Shown in pieces: positions 1 to 12,559 of a stretch of 64,000 nt of DNA. The DNA lies in assembly GCA_033026295.1 (NCBI GenBank), contig CM065181.1:4001001-4065000 (forward strand), given 5' to 3'. The notes under the pieces are model-generated. The model was not told where the DNA came from and ran no database searches. It was given only the letters and a program-made list of their open reading frames with translations. The DNA is from Channa striata. Its lineage: Eukaryota; Chordata; Actinopteri; Anabantiformes; Channidae. The translations under genes and the position numbers were made by a program. Every line of letters begins with the position of its first letter. Position 1 is the stretch's first letter.

Positions 1-330
1 AAGCCTCGGACAGTTTGTGTTTAAAGTACACTGACAAAATGCTGAAACCACAGAAATGACACTGCTCTGTCCACCCTCAGGGTAGCAGCTGATCAAGGGT
101 GGGCTCATCATTGTGTGTCAGATCTCATGGTTGGCTGTGATGTCACAATGGAAGCAGTTTCAATACCACGTTAGTTTCAATAAACTTTAAATAACTAAAA
201 ATGTACATATGCAGATCACAAGATTCTTTATCCTGATCATTTTAATGCCTTGTTTGCAAAGTTAATAATGCAGTTTTTTCTTTTTGTTTTTATCTGTTTT
301 AAAGTTAAACTAAAGTCTACCTTGTTCCTT

Positions 331-401
331 GTGTTTCCCCACTGTGGGATCAATAAAGTCTTATCTTAACTTATTTTGTCTTATCTTCTCTTATCTTAAA
401 C
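331..401 (+). repeat. Non-LTR retroelement 3' tail
   Basis: CCCACTGTGGGATCAATAAA followed by repeated TTATCTTA units is the familiar 3' end of fish LINE or SINE copies. The body upstream is decayed or truncated. A related tail lies at 37921-37980. Confidence 0.55.
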
Positions 402-2535
402 AAATAGGAGATTGAACGCACTAAATAAAAATGCTTGAAAGGTATAAAACTGCAAAAGTGGCTGAAAATGCAACAACACTATTGAAAGCTGGTTTCTTTA
501 GAATGTAGCTAGTTTTAAGCAATTTCTCAACATGAGTTCGGCATGTTTTACTGGTTTACTCATGAAGTAAATCAGAATTCCTTCTATACTGGCATGAATG
601 GAATATTTTTATAATTGTCTAAACAGGTGTGACCTTAAAAATGATCATTTTTACATAATTTTTTTGTCTAGATGAAGGTGAATATTTTCATTTTTGCTTA
701 ATGTATGCATTGGGAAGAATGTACCTGGTGGTGGTAGACTTCAAAACAGACCAAAGGCAAACAAACTGAAAATCTCCACAAACAACTTGTCACTGTAAGT
801 CAAAGCAGCTATCTTGACCGGTCCATCCATGAGCAGAGAGCAAATGTGGCCTTTTATGTGCATGTGTGCTGAGGTGAGTGTCGAATCACGTGTGAAACTG
901 CAGCTGCTGAAAGATTAATGGATCAGAAAGGTAAACAGATCTCACGGATGGTACTGAACAGGAGGCGTGTTGTTCCTTCGCTTATGGCTTCCACAGATCT
1001 CCCCGTGATTCACTGCTGCTGCTGCTGAAGGAATTTAACACTGTGGTGAAATTCCCTCTTCTTGGAAAAAAAAAATCATAGTAGCTCACCTCTTTACTGT
1101 AAAAACTGCTTGGCAACTGATCAGCTATGCTGTCTTTGTCTAAGATCAAACTATGTAGAGTCTGAAATAACATTTTTGACATTTTCCTTTTCTTTAAAGA
1201 CAGATGTGTGTTGTAGGGGATGTGGGCTGTAGGAGTCAGAGCTGAGGTGGTCACATGTTTTGCAGGCACATGTTTTGCACTAGAGAAACACTTGCTGTTT
1301 TATGTTGTTTTTTTTTTAAGATCCATTATTTTTTAACATTTTTAAAAAATTACCTGTACAAGATAAGTCGACACGCTACTGTTCACAAATGCAACTGCAG
1401 TTATTTCAGCCACTCTGTGCAATTAATTAATGACTTAATTAATTAACCCAGAACCGAAACAAAACAAAATGCTCTTTACCTCTGCTTTCAGGTGTCTGGT
1501 ATGGTTACACTAACTAGCAGCAGATAGTAATGTGTTGTATCACCGCGGACACTTCACACATCATTTAGGATCAAATGACAAATTGTAAAAGAAAACTGAT
1601 CACAGAAAATTACTCTGCATGTTTTTTAGGTGGTTTGTGACAGAAATATATCAAGGTGATTTACCTTCTGTTTATGTGAATGTAGTTTTATTGCAAAGAT
1701 TGACACTGTTGAGAGGATAGTATTTGTTTATTGCAACATAGGTCAATAATACAACCTTAATTAGGGTTAAAAACTTAGTTCAGCGTAGTGTGACAAAGTT
1801 TAGGTGGCAGTTGTAGTGAAGGTGGTGACAGACTGACACATCGATGCTTAGGTAACTGTGTGTGTTTAATGCCGAGAGATGAGACTTTTCAATTCTGCAA
1901 ACTTGTACAGTCATAAGTTACCTGCTACTGATACCAGCTCTCACACACAGTCACTGGCCTGGTGATGTGCATTACCACTTACTTTCTGATCCAGTACTAT
2001 TGTATGATCAATACCAATAGTGATACTTTGTAAACTAAATGACAAGGGAACAGAAATGAGTCCGAGCAAGAGAGACTGATGGAGAAAAGAGAGCCTGAGG
2101 TGTGCATAAGATTTACCACATAAAAAATAGCAAATGGTGTCAAAAGTTGCAGACTAGATATTCATATATCAATTGTGGCATTTATTTATGTCCTTACTTA
2201 CTTCAAAACTCTGCTACTCTTCTATTTACAGGACTCTTATAGAGCTGGAAGTATTTTAAAGCTCTCTTAACTTGCATTCATTTGAAGCATATTGTACAGT
2301 AAGTGTTGATCACACATGTAGTCTGAAGTCGAAACACAGCTGCAAAGTGGCTGAAACACAGGGACAGCAGATTTAAAATACTGCAGAACCAGTGGAGTCC
2401 ACATCTATTGCAAGTGCTAAAACAATGAGGTTGAGCTAGAATACAAATTCAAGGTTAGTAGAAACATGGAGTGTAAATCACAAAGTGACAGAGATGTGCT
2501 TGTGTGCAAATGGTTTGTGTGTGTGTGTGTGTGTG

Positions 2536-2598
2536 GTAAGGGTAAGGGGCGAGGGATTGTAATATGTCAATGAATGTCCTCACATAGTATAGAAAGAC

Positions 2599-2645
<47 letters not shown>
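2536..2645 (+). repeat. Microsatellite-linked dispersed repeat, truncated copy
   Basis: TAAGGGTAAGGGGCGAGGGA leads into ATGTCAATGAATGTCCTCAC, then TATAGAAAGACAT and a 44 bp TG run (2602-2645). The order matches the longer copy at 34254-34467. A separate 20 bp TG run lies just upstream at 2516-2535. The TG run encodes the His-Thr repeats of an antisense frame that is not a gene. Confidence 0.6.
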
Positions 2646-2647
<2 letters not shown>

Positions 2648-5569
2648 ATATGAAAAAAAATGGTAAAAATGGGGGTAAAAGCAATGAATACTATCATTGT
2701 CAGATAAAACCACACAACAATCCCACAAAATGAAATGAAATTCCAAAGTTCTGGATTATAATGAATGTTATTTTATTTTCATGAAATACCAGCATATCGT
2801 ATGAGTGTGTCCTATTATTGTGCCCTGCAAGTTGAACTTCAGCATTTGAAAATTGCGTTAAAACATTCACACCTGGTAAATGGAAACTGAAGAAAAATAA
2901 CACTGGCTGTACTGTGAAATGGTCCGACTGTGTCAAATCTCATGAATTTTGGTGGCCATAATAAAGTTGCATTTTAACATCAGCTGTCGTCAGTCAGCTT
3001 TTTGAAGAGAAATATTACTTTTTCTTCTTTTCTAAGCTATGCGCTCTACATAGTGGTGCTTTACTCAGACCTTGATATGTACTTTGCATGTGATTTATGA
3101 TTTGGAACACTGTATTTCAGCAGTAACTTGGTCATGGGTATTTCTTAGGACAACAATAAGGTAGTGAAAGTATAACAATAGAAAGAAAGAAACACAAAGA
3201 GACAGGAAAGGAAAACAGAGGGTCATCAGGGCCTCATCACTCTCTACTGTAATGCCTGACATGTGTGAACTATTAGACTCTGGCTTCCTTAACAGGAAAC
3301 GTGTTGCTCAAGTGGATAGGGAAAGATGGAGGTGCAGGCAGCTGAATGCTCACCACGAAGAACGCCAGACGATCGCTTGGTGGGCCGCACACATCCCCTT
3401 GATATCTTCCATGACAGACTTAGGGAGGAAGCCGAATCTCCCCCGAGGGCACAATCAATGCAAACACCCACCAGAGGAATGTTTTCTGAAGAGTAGCCCA
3501 AAGCTGAGATTTAAAGTAGTCCGCCGTGCACGTGGATATGTCAAAAACTATGTACACATTGTGACTCAGGACTATTGGGATGAAAGGGTTATCATGGGGC
3601 ATTTTAAAATGACACTTGTTTTTCATGAGGGAATATAAATCATAAGATAGAAAAATAGGTCAGATGCATCAGTGTTACTCAACTCTTCTGGGAAGTGATT
3701 TTGTATTTAAGGCTGTGGTACGTCAAAGATTTTGCATTTACACATTATCTATGGCGATAAAACTTCACAGTGGGCCGGATCCAATCCCATTTTGCAACCT
3801 TAAACAGAGTTACCACATTGTAATATCTTACCAGTGACACATCCCAACCCATGGCTGCATTACATCACACAGTCAAATGACAATTATCTGGGTCTTAATA
3901 TCAGCAAAACCAATGACAGACATGAGGTGAACTTTACCTTTGACCACCAAAATAGCAAAACTTCACCCTTGAGTCTGAGTAGAAGTTTGTGTCAGAGTTG
4001 AAGAAATTCATAAGATCCATATCTTGTAACTATTTCTTCAAATCCAGAAATGCATCTCCAAGTCTTGTCAACTTGTAAGTATTTTTTTTTCTAGTGAAAC
4101 GTGGTGCACAATGGACAATAGACAAACGTTTAAGCTATTATCTCCAATCTTTGAAAGCACAGCTATCACTCACATCAAATTACCTTAAGCTCTGGAGTGT
4201 ATCAGCATTAAGGCTGTTTAGTGCACATAAAAGCAGTAACAGTTTTGATTAGCAGGCCTCTCAAAACACCTTTTCACTGTAGATCGCCTTAAAGCCTCCT
4301 CGTAAATTAAGAGCTCAAGGCCTTAAGTATTTTTTTCAGCTTAAACACAAACCTGAAACATTTTGGCTGCAAGGCGAGAGGATCAGTGGTAATGATACCA
4401 TGTCCTAAAGCCCTTGTTTCTTACTAAGAATACGAGTCCACAGGTCACATCACAGAATTTACAGAAGATTTGCTTCTTAAGAAAAAAAAGACTGTTGTAA
4501 ATCCTTTAGCAAAGTTAGTCATTAAACATGGATTTGTGTGTTAATCAGCCATAATCACACTAAAGGCAGACTGTTCAGCTTCAACAAAGGCCACCAAAGG
4601 CACTTTAAACTTGTAACATTTGTATTTGTATTGTATTGTTTTGTATTTAGAAAATTGTAACATTTAAGTAAAAAATTAAGGGAAATATGTATCTAACATA
4701 TACTCCATTGTTTGTCGCAGTGTGCAGACAAGCTCACTCAACACTTTCTAAATTAAACTTTAAATAGAGTGATTTTTACGCACCACAACCCAAAGGTAGT
4801 TGGTAATTATGACTTTCACTTCCCCTCTTAGGCCTCCAACAACTTGACCTGCTCCTGGCCTCACACGCTGCAAACGCTTTGAAGAGGAAAAAAAAACGGA
4901 TGATATGCAGAGCTGCGGTCCTCAATTTCCCCCCGAGCCTTCAAACCCTCAGTCCCTGACCCCGGTAGGGAGCTTAGAACACCGCTGGTAGGATTGGGCA
5001 TGAAGGTGGATTTAACTGCCACGGACCTGGAAAGCAAAGAGGTGTTTCATATAAAATTGTCCCACATGGCCATTATAACATCTGCCCCCTGGGGAGTGCT
5101 GGGAACTCTGGGGAGCTGAGAGGCTAGCAGGGCGGCTCACAAAAGTGCATGCTGACAAAATTTTATTCTTCACAATCGCTTCTAATGTTTGCTATATCAC
5201 AGGTGTTAAATGAACAGCGGGGGGATTGAGAGTTTACAAAGGGGCCTACTGTATTATATTTAATGGAACCCAGTGTCATGCAGCTTCAGCATGTGCTGTA
5301 CACAGACGTGGGCACACGTCCTCTCTGCAAAAGCTTCAGTAACAAACCAACCAGCCATCTACTTTTTCCTACGAATAAAGCCCTTAAGTCTTTGTAATGT
5401 AATCACATTATTGCCTTAAAGGTCTGTCCTTGATTGCTCTGAAGGTTTATTTTCTCTTTATCCTCCCCTTCTGAAAGGATCTGAATTTACCCACAATATG
5501 TTTGGGCCTCTGAAGCACTTATTTAACTGGCATTTCTACAGATCATTTCCACATTTTGAATTGCTCCAG

Positions 5570-5712
5570 TGTCCATCCACTCATTCATCCATCATCCAAA
5601 CCACTTGTCTTGTTAAAGGTTGCATGGGCACCAATCACAGCTGTCTCTGGGGAAAAACTTCAGGGTACACCCTAGACAGGTTGCCAATCGATCTCTGGGT
5701 TGTCTCAACCGA
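5570..5712 (-). repeat. Dispersed teleost retroelement relic (reverse orientation)
   Basis: The segment begins with a TCCATCCACTCATTCATCC run and continues through ACCAATCACAGCTGTC and GGGTACACCCTAGACAGG. I recognise this pattern from a very common fish interspersed repeat, in which the last bases are (TGGA)n. It is decayed and lacks coding sequence. The forward relic at 6560-6845 belongs to the same family, so the two lie as an inverted pair about 1 kb apart. The family name is uncertain. Confidence 0.6.
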
Positions 5713-6559
5713 ATTCTAGGTGCACAAATGACTTTAAGGTAGCTACAGATGCAAACGCAACACTAGCAGATGGGAAAGAAAAGGGTTTCAAAGATTTTTA
5801 ATCCATAAGGGTGATTCTCTCACTGTGATTATTCTTTCAGTGCTTTCTGTCAGCAGCTGTCTGCTCTTCCTTTTCACCAACTCCAACCTGGAAACCCCTT
5901 TTTCGCTCTGACGTCTTGTGTTATTTCACATGTAGCCCGAAATGTGTTCGGAACAGAGAAAAGCCAGGCAGAAAGTGAGGCTGCATTAGAAAGGCCTCAT
6001 TGTTTAAGCAGTCTAATTGTCTTTTCCAGCATTGCCATGGTGAATCTCAGACGGATGGCTCACCTGTTCTTTCCATTTGAGCTTTCTTCTTGGATACTCT
6101 CCGGTAGACCGCATCCACAGCAGCTCCTTTTAGAGGGAGGAGGACATGGAAACAGAAATCCAGGAGGGTCACTCAGTTTTCAAAACCTTCCACAGCACTC
6201 TCTTATATATCTTTTTTTAATATAAATCTCAGTTTCTGTGAAGTAGATGTGTTGCTTCATAGGAAAGGATTCAAAGATGACATTAAAAAAGTTCAAGTAA
6301 ACATATTCCTACTGTCTGGAATGAGGAAAGTAATACCCTTTTCTACACATTAACTTTGTGATAAGTTCAGCCCCCACCAAGAAAAGGGTTTCTGTGAAAT
6401 TGGGTATATGTAAAATAAAATGGTTTGTCCAACACCCCAGACATGGAAGAGGGCTTAGTTTTTGTAACTTGTAAAATTGTTCCTAATTTAACAAATTTGA
6501 TGATTCTTCCTGCCCATCTTCACCCCAACAATCCTGTTTGCTAAAAATCAGCTTCCTGT

Positions 6560-6845
6560 GGAACTAAGCATCAATTGCAACTTTGTGTGTAGAGTTTGCA
6601 TTTTCTCCCTGTGCTTGTGTGGGTTTCCTCTGGGTACTCCAATTTCGTCCCACAGTCCAAAAAACGTGCCTGTTAGGTTCATTTGTGGCTCTAAATTGTC
6701 CTTAGGTGTGAATGGTAGTCTGTTTATGTCTCTGTGTGTTAGCCCTAAGATGGAGACCTGTCCAAAGTGAACCTCCCCTCTCAGCTAATGACAGCTGGAA
6801 TAGGCTTCAGCTCCCTGGGATGGCTGGATAGAAGAACGGATGTCT
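6560..6845 (+). repeat. Dispersed teleost retroelement relic (forward orientation)
   Basis: The segment carries the recognisable order GAGTTTGCATTTTCTCCCTG, GTGGGTTTCCTCTGGGTACT, CCCACAGTCCAAAAA, a GTGTGAATGGTAGTCTG block and a final GACAGCTGGAATAGGCTTCA followed by a decayed GGATG end. This order is characteristic of an abundant fish interspersed repeat, probably the 3' part of a non-LTR element. The short open frame at 6558-6770 comes from the repeat and is not a gene. Confidence 0.7.
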
Positions 6846-7494
6846 CCTCCCTCATGCCTGGAAGACGTTAAATGGCAAGTACCAAAGAAGCAACCTGCTA
6901 AGATTCCCAAACCATGCAACAGGCGCCTTTTGACATGAAGGACTGTACTCTGAATCTTGTATCGTTAAGAGCCTGGCATCCCTACTGAGGAAACCACTTT
7001 AAGCTGCTCATAGTTTTGGTCTGTGGCCAAATGTATTGACCTAAGTAAAGTTTGATCAGAATTGCAACCTTGAAAGTGAACTGAAAGCCACAAGATCTGC
7101 TTTTGTACAGTGTCATTTATTACTGCTGATGGAGCGCCAGTCAACATGCCAGTCTCACGCTTGATTTTACCATTGTTGGGTCTAAAATTGCCACAACACT
7201 TTTCATACGCTGAGAGACGAAGACAATAAAGCACAACAAGGACACTGTACTTTTTTACTTGCAAGGGGAGTCGGCCGGAGCCCTAGCGTTGTAAGCAATT
7301 CACTCAGGGGCTGCCACCACTCGACTCCGTCCGTCTCCCGTTTGTACAAGCCTTTTATTGAAGAATAAAACACACCCTAAAGTTGCATGATGTGGGCGTA
7401 TGCTATGGTTACAATGAATACATGACCTTTTAATGCAAGCAAAAGAACTCCATATAAGGATAAGACACTTGGTTAGTTTATATGAGCATAGGTA

Positions 7495-8121
7495 CCGTAA
7501 ATTCTGGACTATAGAGCGCACCTAAATTTAAGCCGCCCCCGCTAAAATTTAAAAGAAATATATATTTTGTCACATATAAACCGCATCGGACTATAAGCAA
7601 TATCCAGGCTGAGAAATAATATCTGTTGTATGCGCTCCTACTCATTGTTCACAGTAGGCATGAGGATGTTCTGTGCGCTGTTTTACCGGCATTAAAAGAG
7701 TGCGTTTACGTGTATGTGTGGCTGGTATAACACATGTCGAATGTACAGAGCCGACAAAAACGTCCTTGTTATAAATAAACGGCTTGTTCCATAGCCAAAG
7801 GAGAAGACGTCTCTTATTCTTCAGGAATTACGCAGGAGTTGCTGCGCTCAACAAAAGATTTTGTACCATAAGTGTTTATTCATACACCTGAACCTGAATG
7901 GTGCCTGTAACACGGCAGTAAAAGTGCTGATGTTTGCTGTTGTGCGTCTTGGGTTGCATGCGCGAAGAATAAAAACTGGCGCTTTTTTGTTTGCACTGAC
8001 TTCCATCTACAGTGCCCATCTGAGGGCTGCAGAAAAATTCATAGAAAAGCCGCATCTCTGTAAAAGCCGCATGGTTCAAAACGTCGGAAAAAAGTAGCGG
8101 CTTATGGTCCGAAAAATACGG
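7495..8121 (+). mobile_element. MITE-like DNA transposon, copy 1 (627 bp)
   Basis: The element starts CCGTAAATTCTGGACTATAG and ends with the complement of CCGTATTTTTCGGACCATAA. These are imperfect terminal inverted repeats of about 25 bp. A TA dinucleotide flanks each end (7493-7494 and 8122-8123), the target duplication expected of Tc1/mariner-type or similar elements. It contains no transposase; the internal open frame at 7861-8097 reads into the terminal repeat and is not a gene. A second copy lies inverted at 9538-10107, with stretches of nearly 100 bases identical, so both were probably mobilised fairly recently. Similar CCGTATTTTTCGGA termini are familiar to me from non-autonomous elements in several animal genomes, but I cannot name the family securely. 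Confidence 0.85.
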
Positions 8122-8123
8122 TA

Positions 8124-9535
8124 TATAGCAACAGGAGCTGTTCAACACTAAGACTGCTGACCTTTCTCTGGCCTTCCTGTTTACCCAGTCAGCAGCCCCA
8201 AACCACTTCCTGTTTCTATGTCTGGCTCAGAGTGCATGCAGCTTCAGCAGGGTGCAACATAATAATGACAATAAGTAAGAAACAATAAATCAGCCCTATG
8301 AGTGACGTAACATCTTTATAAGAAAATCATAAATCAATCAGTAAATCATATTTACTCTAACAACCATCACTTCACTGAACAAGATCCAGAGATATTTCAC
8401 TTGGGGTAAGAGCTTACTCCTAACCATTTAAAGAGCAAGCCACGGCCTCACACTAGGAGCTGCTGACAATCACGCTAAACGTCCCAGGGAACGTTGCAGG
8501 TCACAGTGTGTTAAAACCATCAGAACCACATCATCTGCAAAAAGCAGAGAGGTCATTTTGCAGCTCTTAAATTGTGCACTCTCCTCCTCCAAGCTGCACC
8601 TTGATTTGCACGTGATTTTCATGGATAAGATGGAAAACACTATAACTCATATAAATCAGCATGTTGTGCCTATACACAGCATGCTGATTCATATGATAGA
8701 CAGCCTCAAAGAGTTAGTAAGTCTGTGGAATCACATTACTAAGTATTTGAGACTGTTAGTCCAAGTAGTTTTAATGTTAATATCTGTAAGTCTACAGGGG
8801 TTTTCTCTTTAAAATGTTTCCTTTTGTGCTTATCCTCTGCTTATTAAAAAGACAAATTCACTCTAGTATGTAAGACTGTATTTTGTATTATGGATAGTCA
8901 AAACTACAACATCTACATTTCAATTCTGACTATCCCTACTGTGATTTCTAGATACCTTTAATTATGTTATGACTGCAGGGAGCTCCTAACTCCAGGGATG
9001 GACTCTCTGGTTGGTTCCTAGGTGTTTTATCGTGTTGATGCCTTGGGCTGTTTGATGCCTCCTCTTTGTGAAGATCTTTAAAACATTTGTTTCAAAAAGT
9101 GCTATATAAAACAGTCTTACTGGATGGAAAAACTACTCGTCCCACAGAAAATTAATCTTGGACAAATCATATAGTGAGACTAAAATATGTTTGCTTTTTA
9201 TTTTGTTATTGTAGTTAGTCTTTTCAGAGATTTTAAGATGTCCCACCTGAGAATTAATGATTTAAAGGTCCAAGAGATAAATAATGTCCTCCCATTATTA
9301 TCTCTAGAAGGGCAACAGCAATCACAGATCTTTGGATGAGGTGCAAGCTCCAGCTCTTTGTTAAATTGTAATGTCTAAATTTTGAACTTATTCCTTTTTT
9401 GTACTAAGGCAAAAAAATGGAATTGTTAAATAACAACTTCCTCGCTGCTTCCTGACTTTGCTTTGCAGTGTGAAGCACTTGGTGTGTACAGGTCTGTCCA
9501 GAAACTTTTCTGATGCAGAACAATGTTCAAAAAAC
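8124..9535. other. Unique spacer between inverted MITE copies
   Basis: The 1.4 kb spacer has no gene. The only structure seen is the hairpin at 8648-8695. A stretch near 9040-9110 ends in AAAAAGTGCTATATAAAAC, which looks like a decayed retroelement end. Confidence 0.6.
8648..8695. repeat. Inverted repeat, 15 of 16 bp paired
   Basis: CATATAAATCAGCATG (8648-8663) pairs with CATGCTGATTCATATG (8680-8695) across a 16-base loop, with one mismatch. It lies in the unique spacer between the two inverted MITE copies. Confidence 0.85.
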
Positions 9536-9537
9536 TA

Positions 9538-10107
9538 CCGTATTTTTCGGACCATAAGCCGCTACTTTTTTCCGACGTTTTGAACCATGCGGCTTTTACA
9601 GAGATGCGGCTTTTCTATGAATTTTTCTGCAGCCCTCAGATGGGCACTGTAGATGGAAGTCAGTGCATTCTTAGCGCATGCAACCCAAGACGCACAACAG
9701 CAAACATCAGCACTTTTACTGCCGTGTTACAGGCACCATTCAGGTTCAGGTGTATGAATAAACACTTATGGTACAAAATCTTTTGTTGAGCGCAGCAACT
9801 CCTTAATTCCTGAAGAATAAGAGACGTCTTCTCCTTTGGCTATGGAACAAGCCGTTTATTTATAACAAGGACGTTTTTGTCGGCTCTGTACATTCGACAT
9901 GTGTTATACCAGCCACACATACACGTAAACGCACTCTTTACCGTAATGCTAAAACAGCGCACAACTGTGAACAATGAGTAGGAGCGCATACAACAGATAT
10001 TATTTCTCAGCCTGGATATTGGCGGCTTATAGTCCGATATATGTGACAAAATATATATTTCTTTTAAATTTTAGCGAAAAATTTAGGTTATAGTCCAGAA
10101 TTTACGG
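9538..10107 (-). mobile_element. MITE-like DNA transposon, copy 2 (570 bp, inverted)
   Basis: This is the inverted counterpart of the 7495-8121 element. It begins CCGTATTTTTCGGACCATAA and ends with the complement of the other terminus. TA lies at 9536-9537 and 10108-10109. Compared with copy 1 it lacks about 22 bases near 9678 and has small rearrangements near 9940 and 10030. Elsewhere it is nearly identical, including about 97 bases around 9678-9774 with no difference that I can see. The open frame at 9523-9789 lies within the element and is not a gene. Confidence 0.85.
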
Positions 10108-10534
10108 TATGCAACAATGATTTCTGGCGAGAACAGAGCTGTGTGATTGAACGCATCTACGTTTACATCTTTACTAGAATGGCAAGACTCCCATTAACTA
10201 TCATTTTAGAAAAGGATTAATATTAAAAACGAGCCGTTGCCAATACATCTGTGGGCCAGACCAGTACACTGGCTTAGAAAGTTCTTCAGTTCAATGAAAG
10301 TGGGCACTGTAGTTTCTGTCAACCCTGCATACAGTGGTCATGCCCCGAATTATTAATAGCTGTTTTGGTTCAAAACTAAAAATGTTCCCCACAGATGCAT
10401 TGTTTACACCTGTTACTGTAACAGTTGCTAAAAACTACAATTCTTAGCTGTTTTATACAGTGGCCGTGACAGAAAATCTCTGCATGACGAGAAAACATAT
10501 GTAAATTTTAAAATCTTAAATTTAAATTTAAAAA

Positions 10535-10590
10535 ACTAATAAAAGTTTATTTATAAAGCACTTTCCAACAACCGACAGGTAAAGACAAAA
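10535..10590 (-). repeat. Possible retroelement tail (reverse orientation)
   Basis: AAAGTTTATTTATAAAGCAC is the complement of the GTGCTTTATAAATAAACTTT ending seen on many fish retroelements. Nothing further of an element body is recognisable, so this is tentative. Confidence 0.25.
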
Positions 10591-12537
10591 GATTTAAAAT
10601 GTATAAATGCTAAGCTGAAATAAATGAACAAGAATTTAAACCACCAGGCTTCTTGGTGGTGGCTTTTTGTGTTACGTTTTTCATGTTCTGCCCTTACTTG
10701 ATCAGTTTTCTCTAGGCACCCTGGTTTTCCCCTACAGACACCCGCTTAGGTTAACTGGCGGCCTTTTGCCTTATTACACCCCTGCGTACCTGTGAAATAA
10801 AATGATTACGCAGAGGTCCAGTGGGTTTGATGAAGTGTTGACATGCATCTGCAGTGTTAAAGGTGTAAACTCGCCATGGGGCCTTTCCTGACCTTCCTTT
10901 CAACGCATTCAAATGTAGACTTAAAAACCCACTTATAATATCAGCACTAAATGTCAAAACCTCAAATTGCTTGAATCCCAAATTGCCACTTTCCTTCAGA
11001 CTCTGGGTAAGTTGGCCTAATTTTAATTGTGCAATATATTTCCCCACATTAAAAGGCCCCTTTTAAACACGGTCACTTAGAATAAAACTGTTAAACACTT
11101 GATCCAGTGTAACTTGCATTCTGCTGTCTTTATTTTTAACCTGTGCCCTTCAGAGTGCCAGGGAATGTGCCAGTATCAACATGCTTAAGTTCCACTAAAA
11201 AATTCCAACTAAATGGCCCATTCACAAATAAATCCTGCTTGGCCTGGTGTGAGCCTTGGCACTCACGCTAATGTAGTGGCATGCTGAGTTACCATCACTC
11301 TAGATTTAGGTGGGCTTACACCACGTTTTGTAACTGTATCTTCTCGGAGGTTAATATTGCATTTTGTGGCCCACTGTGAGCCACGATGCCATAAAGAAGC
11401 TTGTTTCCCGGTAGCATTTTGACTGAGAGGGACAATGGAGAAGCCTGGGAACTGAAACACAGTATGCAGCCACTGGTGGAAACCCTAGAGCTATGATCTG
11501 CTCCCAAGTCACTGCCTTGTTTTTGTCATTATGGTGCCCTATAATGTGCACAAGCCATCCCATTAAGAGCACTGTATGATCCAGCCTGTGGAGGGTAAAA
11601 GCAGAACAGGGCTTCTTTCTCAGTGGTTTGTCTGGACATGACTGACTGACTGACAATATGCAGCTTCATGGAGGAGGTAGCCAAAGTTTAGATATGAAAA
11701 GGTGTTTATTCTTTTGCCAAAAACCAAATGGAACATGGGTTTTATTTTAGAAGAGTTATTTTGTCAGTTGTCACTTCAAAGATGCTTCAACTCTAGGCCT
11801 GTTTCCATGTGTGTTCACTTACAGGTCTCACTTCATTGAAAACAATCCATGGGAATTAACCCTGCAAAAGTGATATTCCAAATAAAATTACATAACCTAA
11901 GGTTGAACCAACTCTGAACAACGTGGAGAAACAATGATGCTCCAGAACATTAGAGTTTAGTTGTGCAATTCCAATTTTTAAGCCTTAGATTTCCAACCTT
12001 GTCTCCTAGAAGCTAAATTCCTAAAGAACACAACTAAGGGCATTTTCACATACGCTTTGTTTAGTCTGGATGTTTGAAATTTTCACTTTGCTCTGTATAA
12101 AAATAGGAGACAAAATACAGAATTAGGTTTTACCAAAAGAGGTGGTCTCAGCATCTTAATCTGCTGCACCGGAAATCATAAATGTCTCTTTCCTAAAGAG
12201 GAACGACACTAAATTTACACATCAAAGTGCCTTGTTTTATTCTTTTGTGGCCTTTTGTGGTTTCGGAGGAAGCTGCGCTAAGTCCGACACAGTGATGTCA
12301 CTTGAGCCAGTGTGATTCTGGGCTGATGACTTTCAAGGAAGTTTAAATATGAAAACAAATCTGGGGGTGTGGAGTTACAGCACAAAGAAATTAGCTAACC
12401 AGACCTCTGTGGTCCCTCTAGCAGCAGCTCAAGGCTACACTGTGGGCAATGTAGGTGCCGGGATTTGACAAGGAAGAAGAATAAATAGCTCGACTTCTGC
12501 TGCATCAATTAGGATCATTTTCTGTAACTGTTCAACG

Positions 12538-12559
12538 TTTTTTTTTTTTGGGGGGGGGG
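12538..12559 (+). repeat. T12-G10 homopolymer junction
   Basis: Twelve T are followed directly by ten G. It is a simple mononucleotide tract with no associated element visible. A shorter T/G tract of the same type lies near 17738-17753. Confidence 0.9.

Larger units (their letters stand above)
1..7492. other. Intergenic DNA with retroelement relics
   Basis: There is no supportable gene. It holds the retroelement tail at 331-401, TG microsatellites at 2516-2535 and 2602-2645, and two inverted relics at 5570-5712 and 6560-6845. The plus-strand frame at 3252-3638 (128 codons) is the longest in the stretch. It resembles no family I know and has no splice or promoter context. Confidence 0.7.

Noticed and set aside
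2455..2715. Minus-strand frame with a His-Thr run
   Set aside because: The run is the translated TG microsatellite.
3252..3638. 128-codon plus-strand open frame
   Set aside because: No recognisable domain, no splice or promoter context, and ordinary for chance in 64 kb read in six frames.
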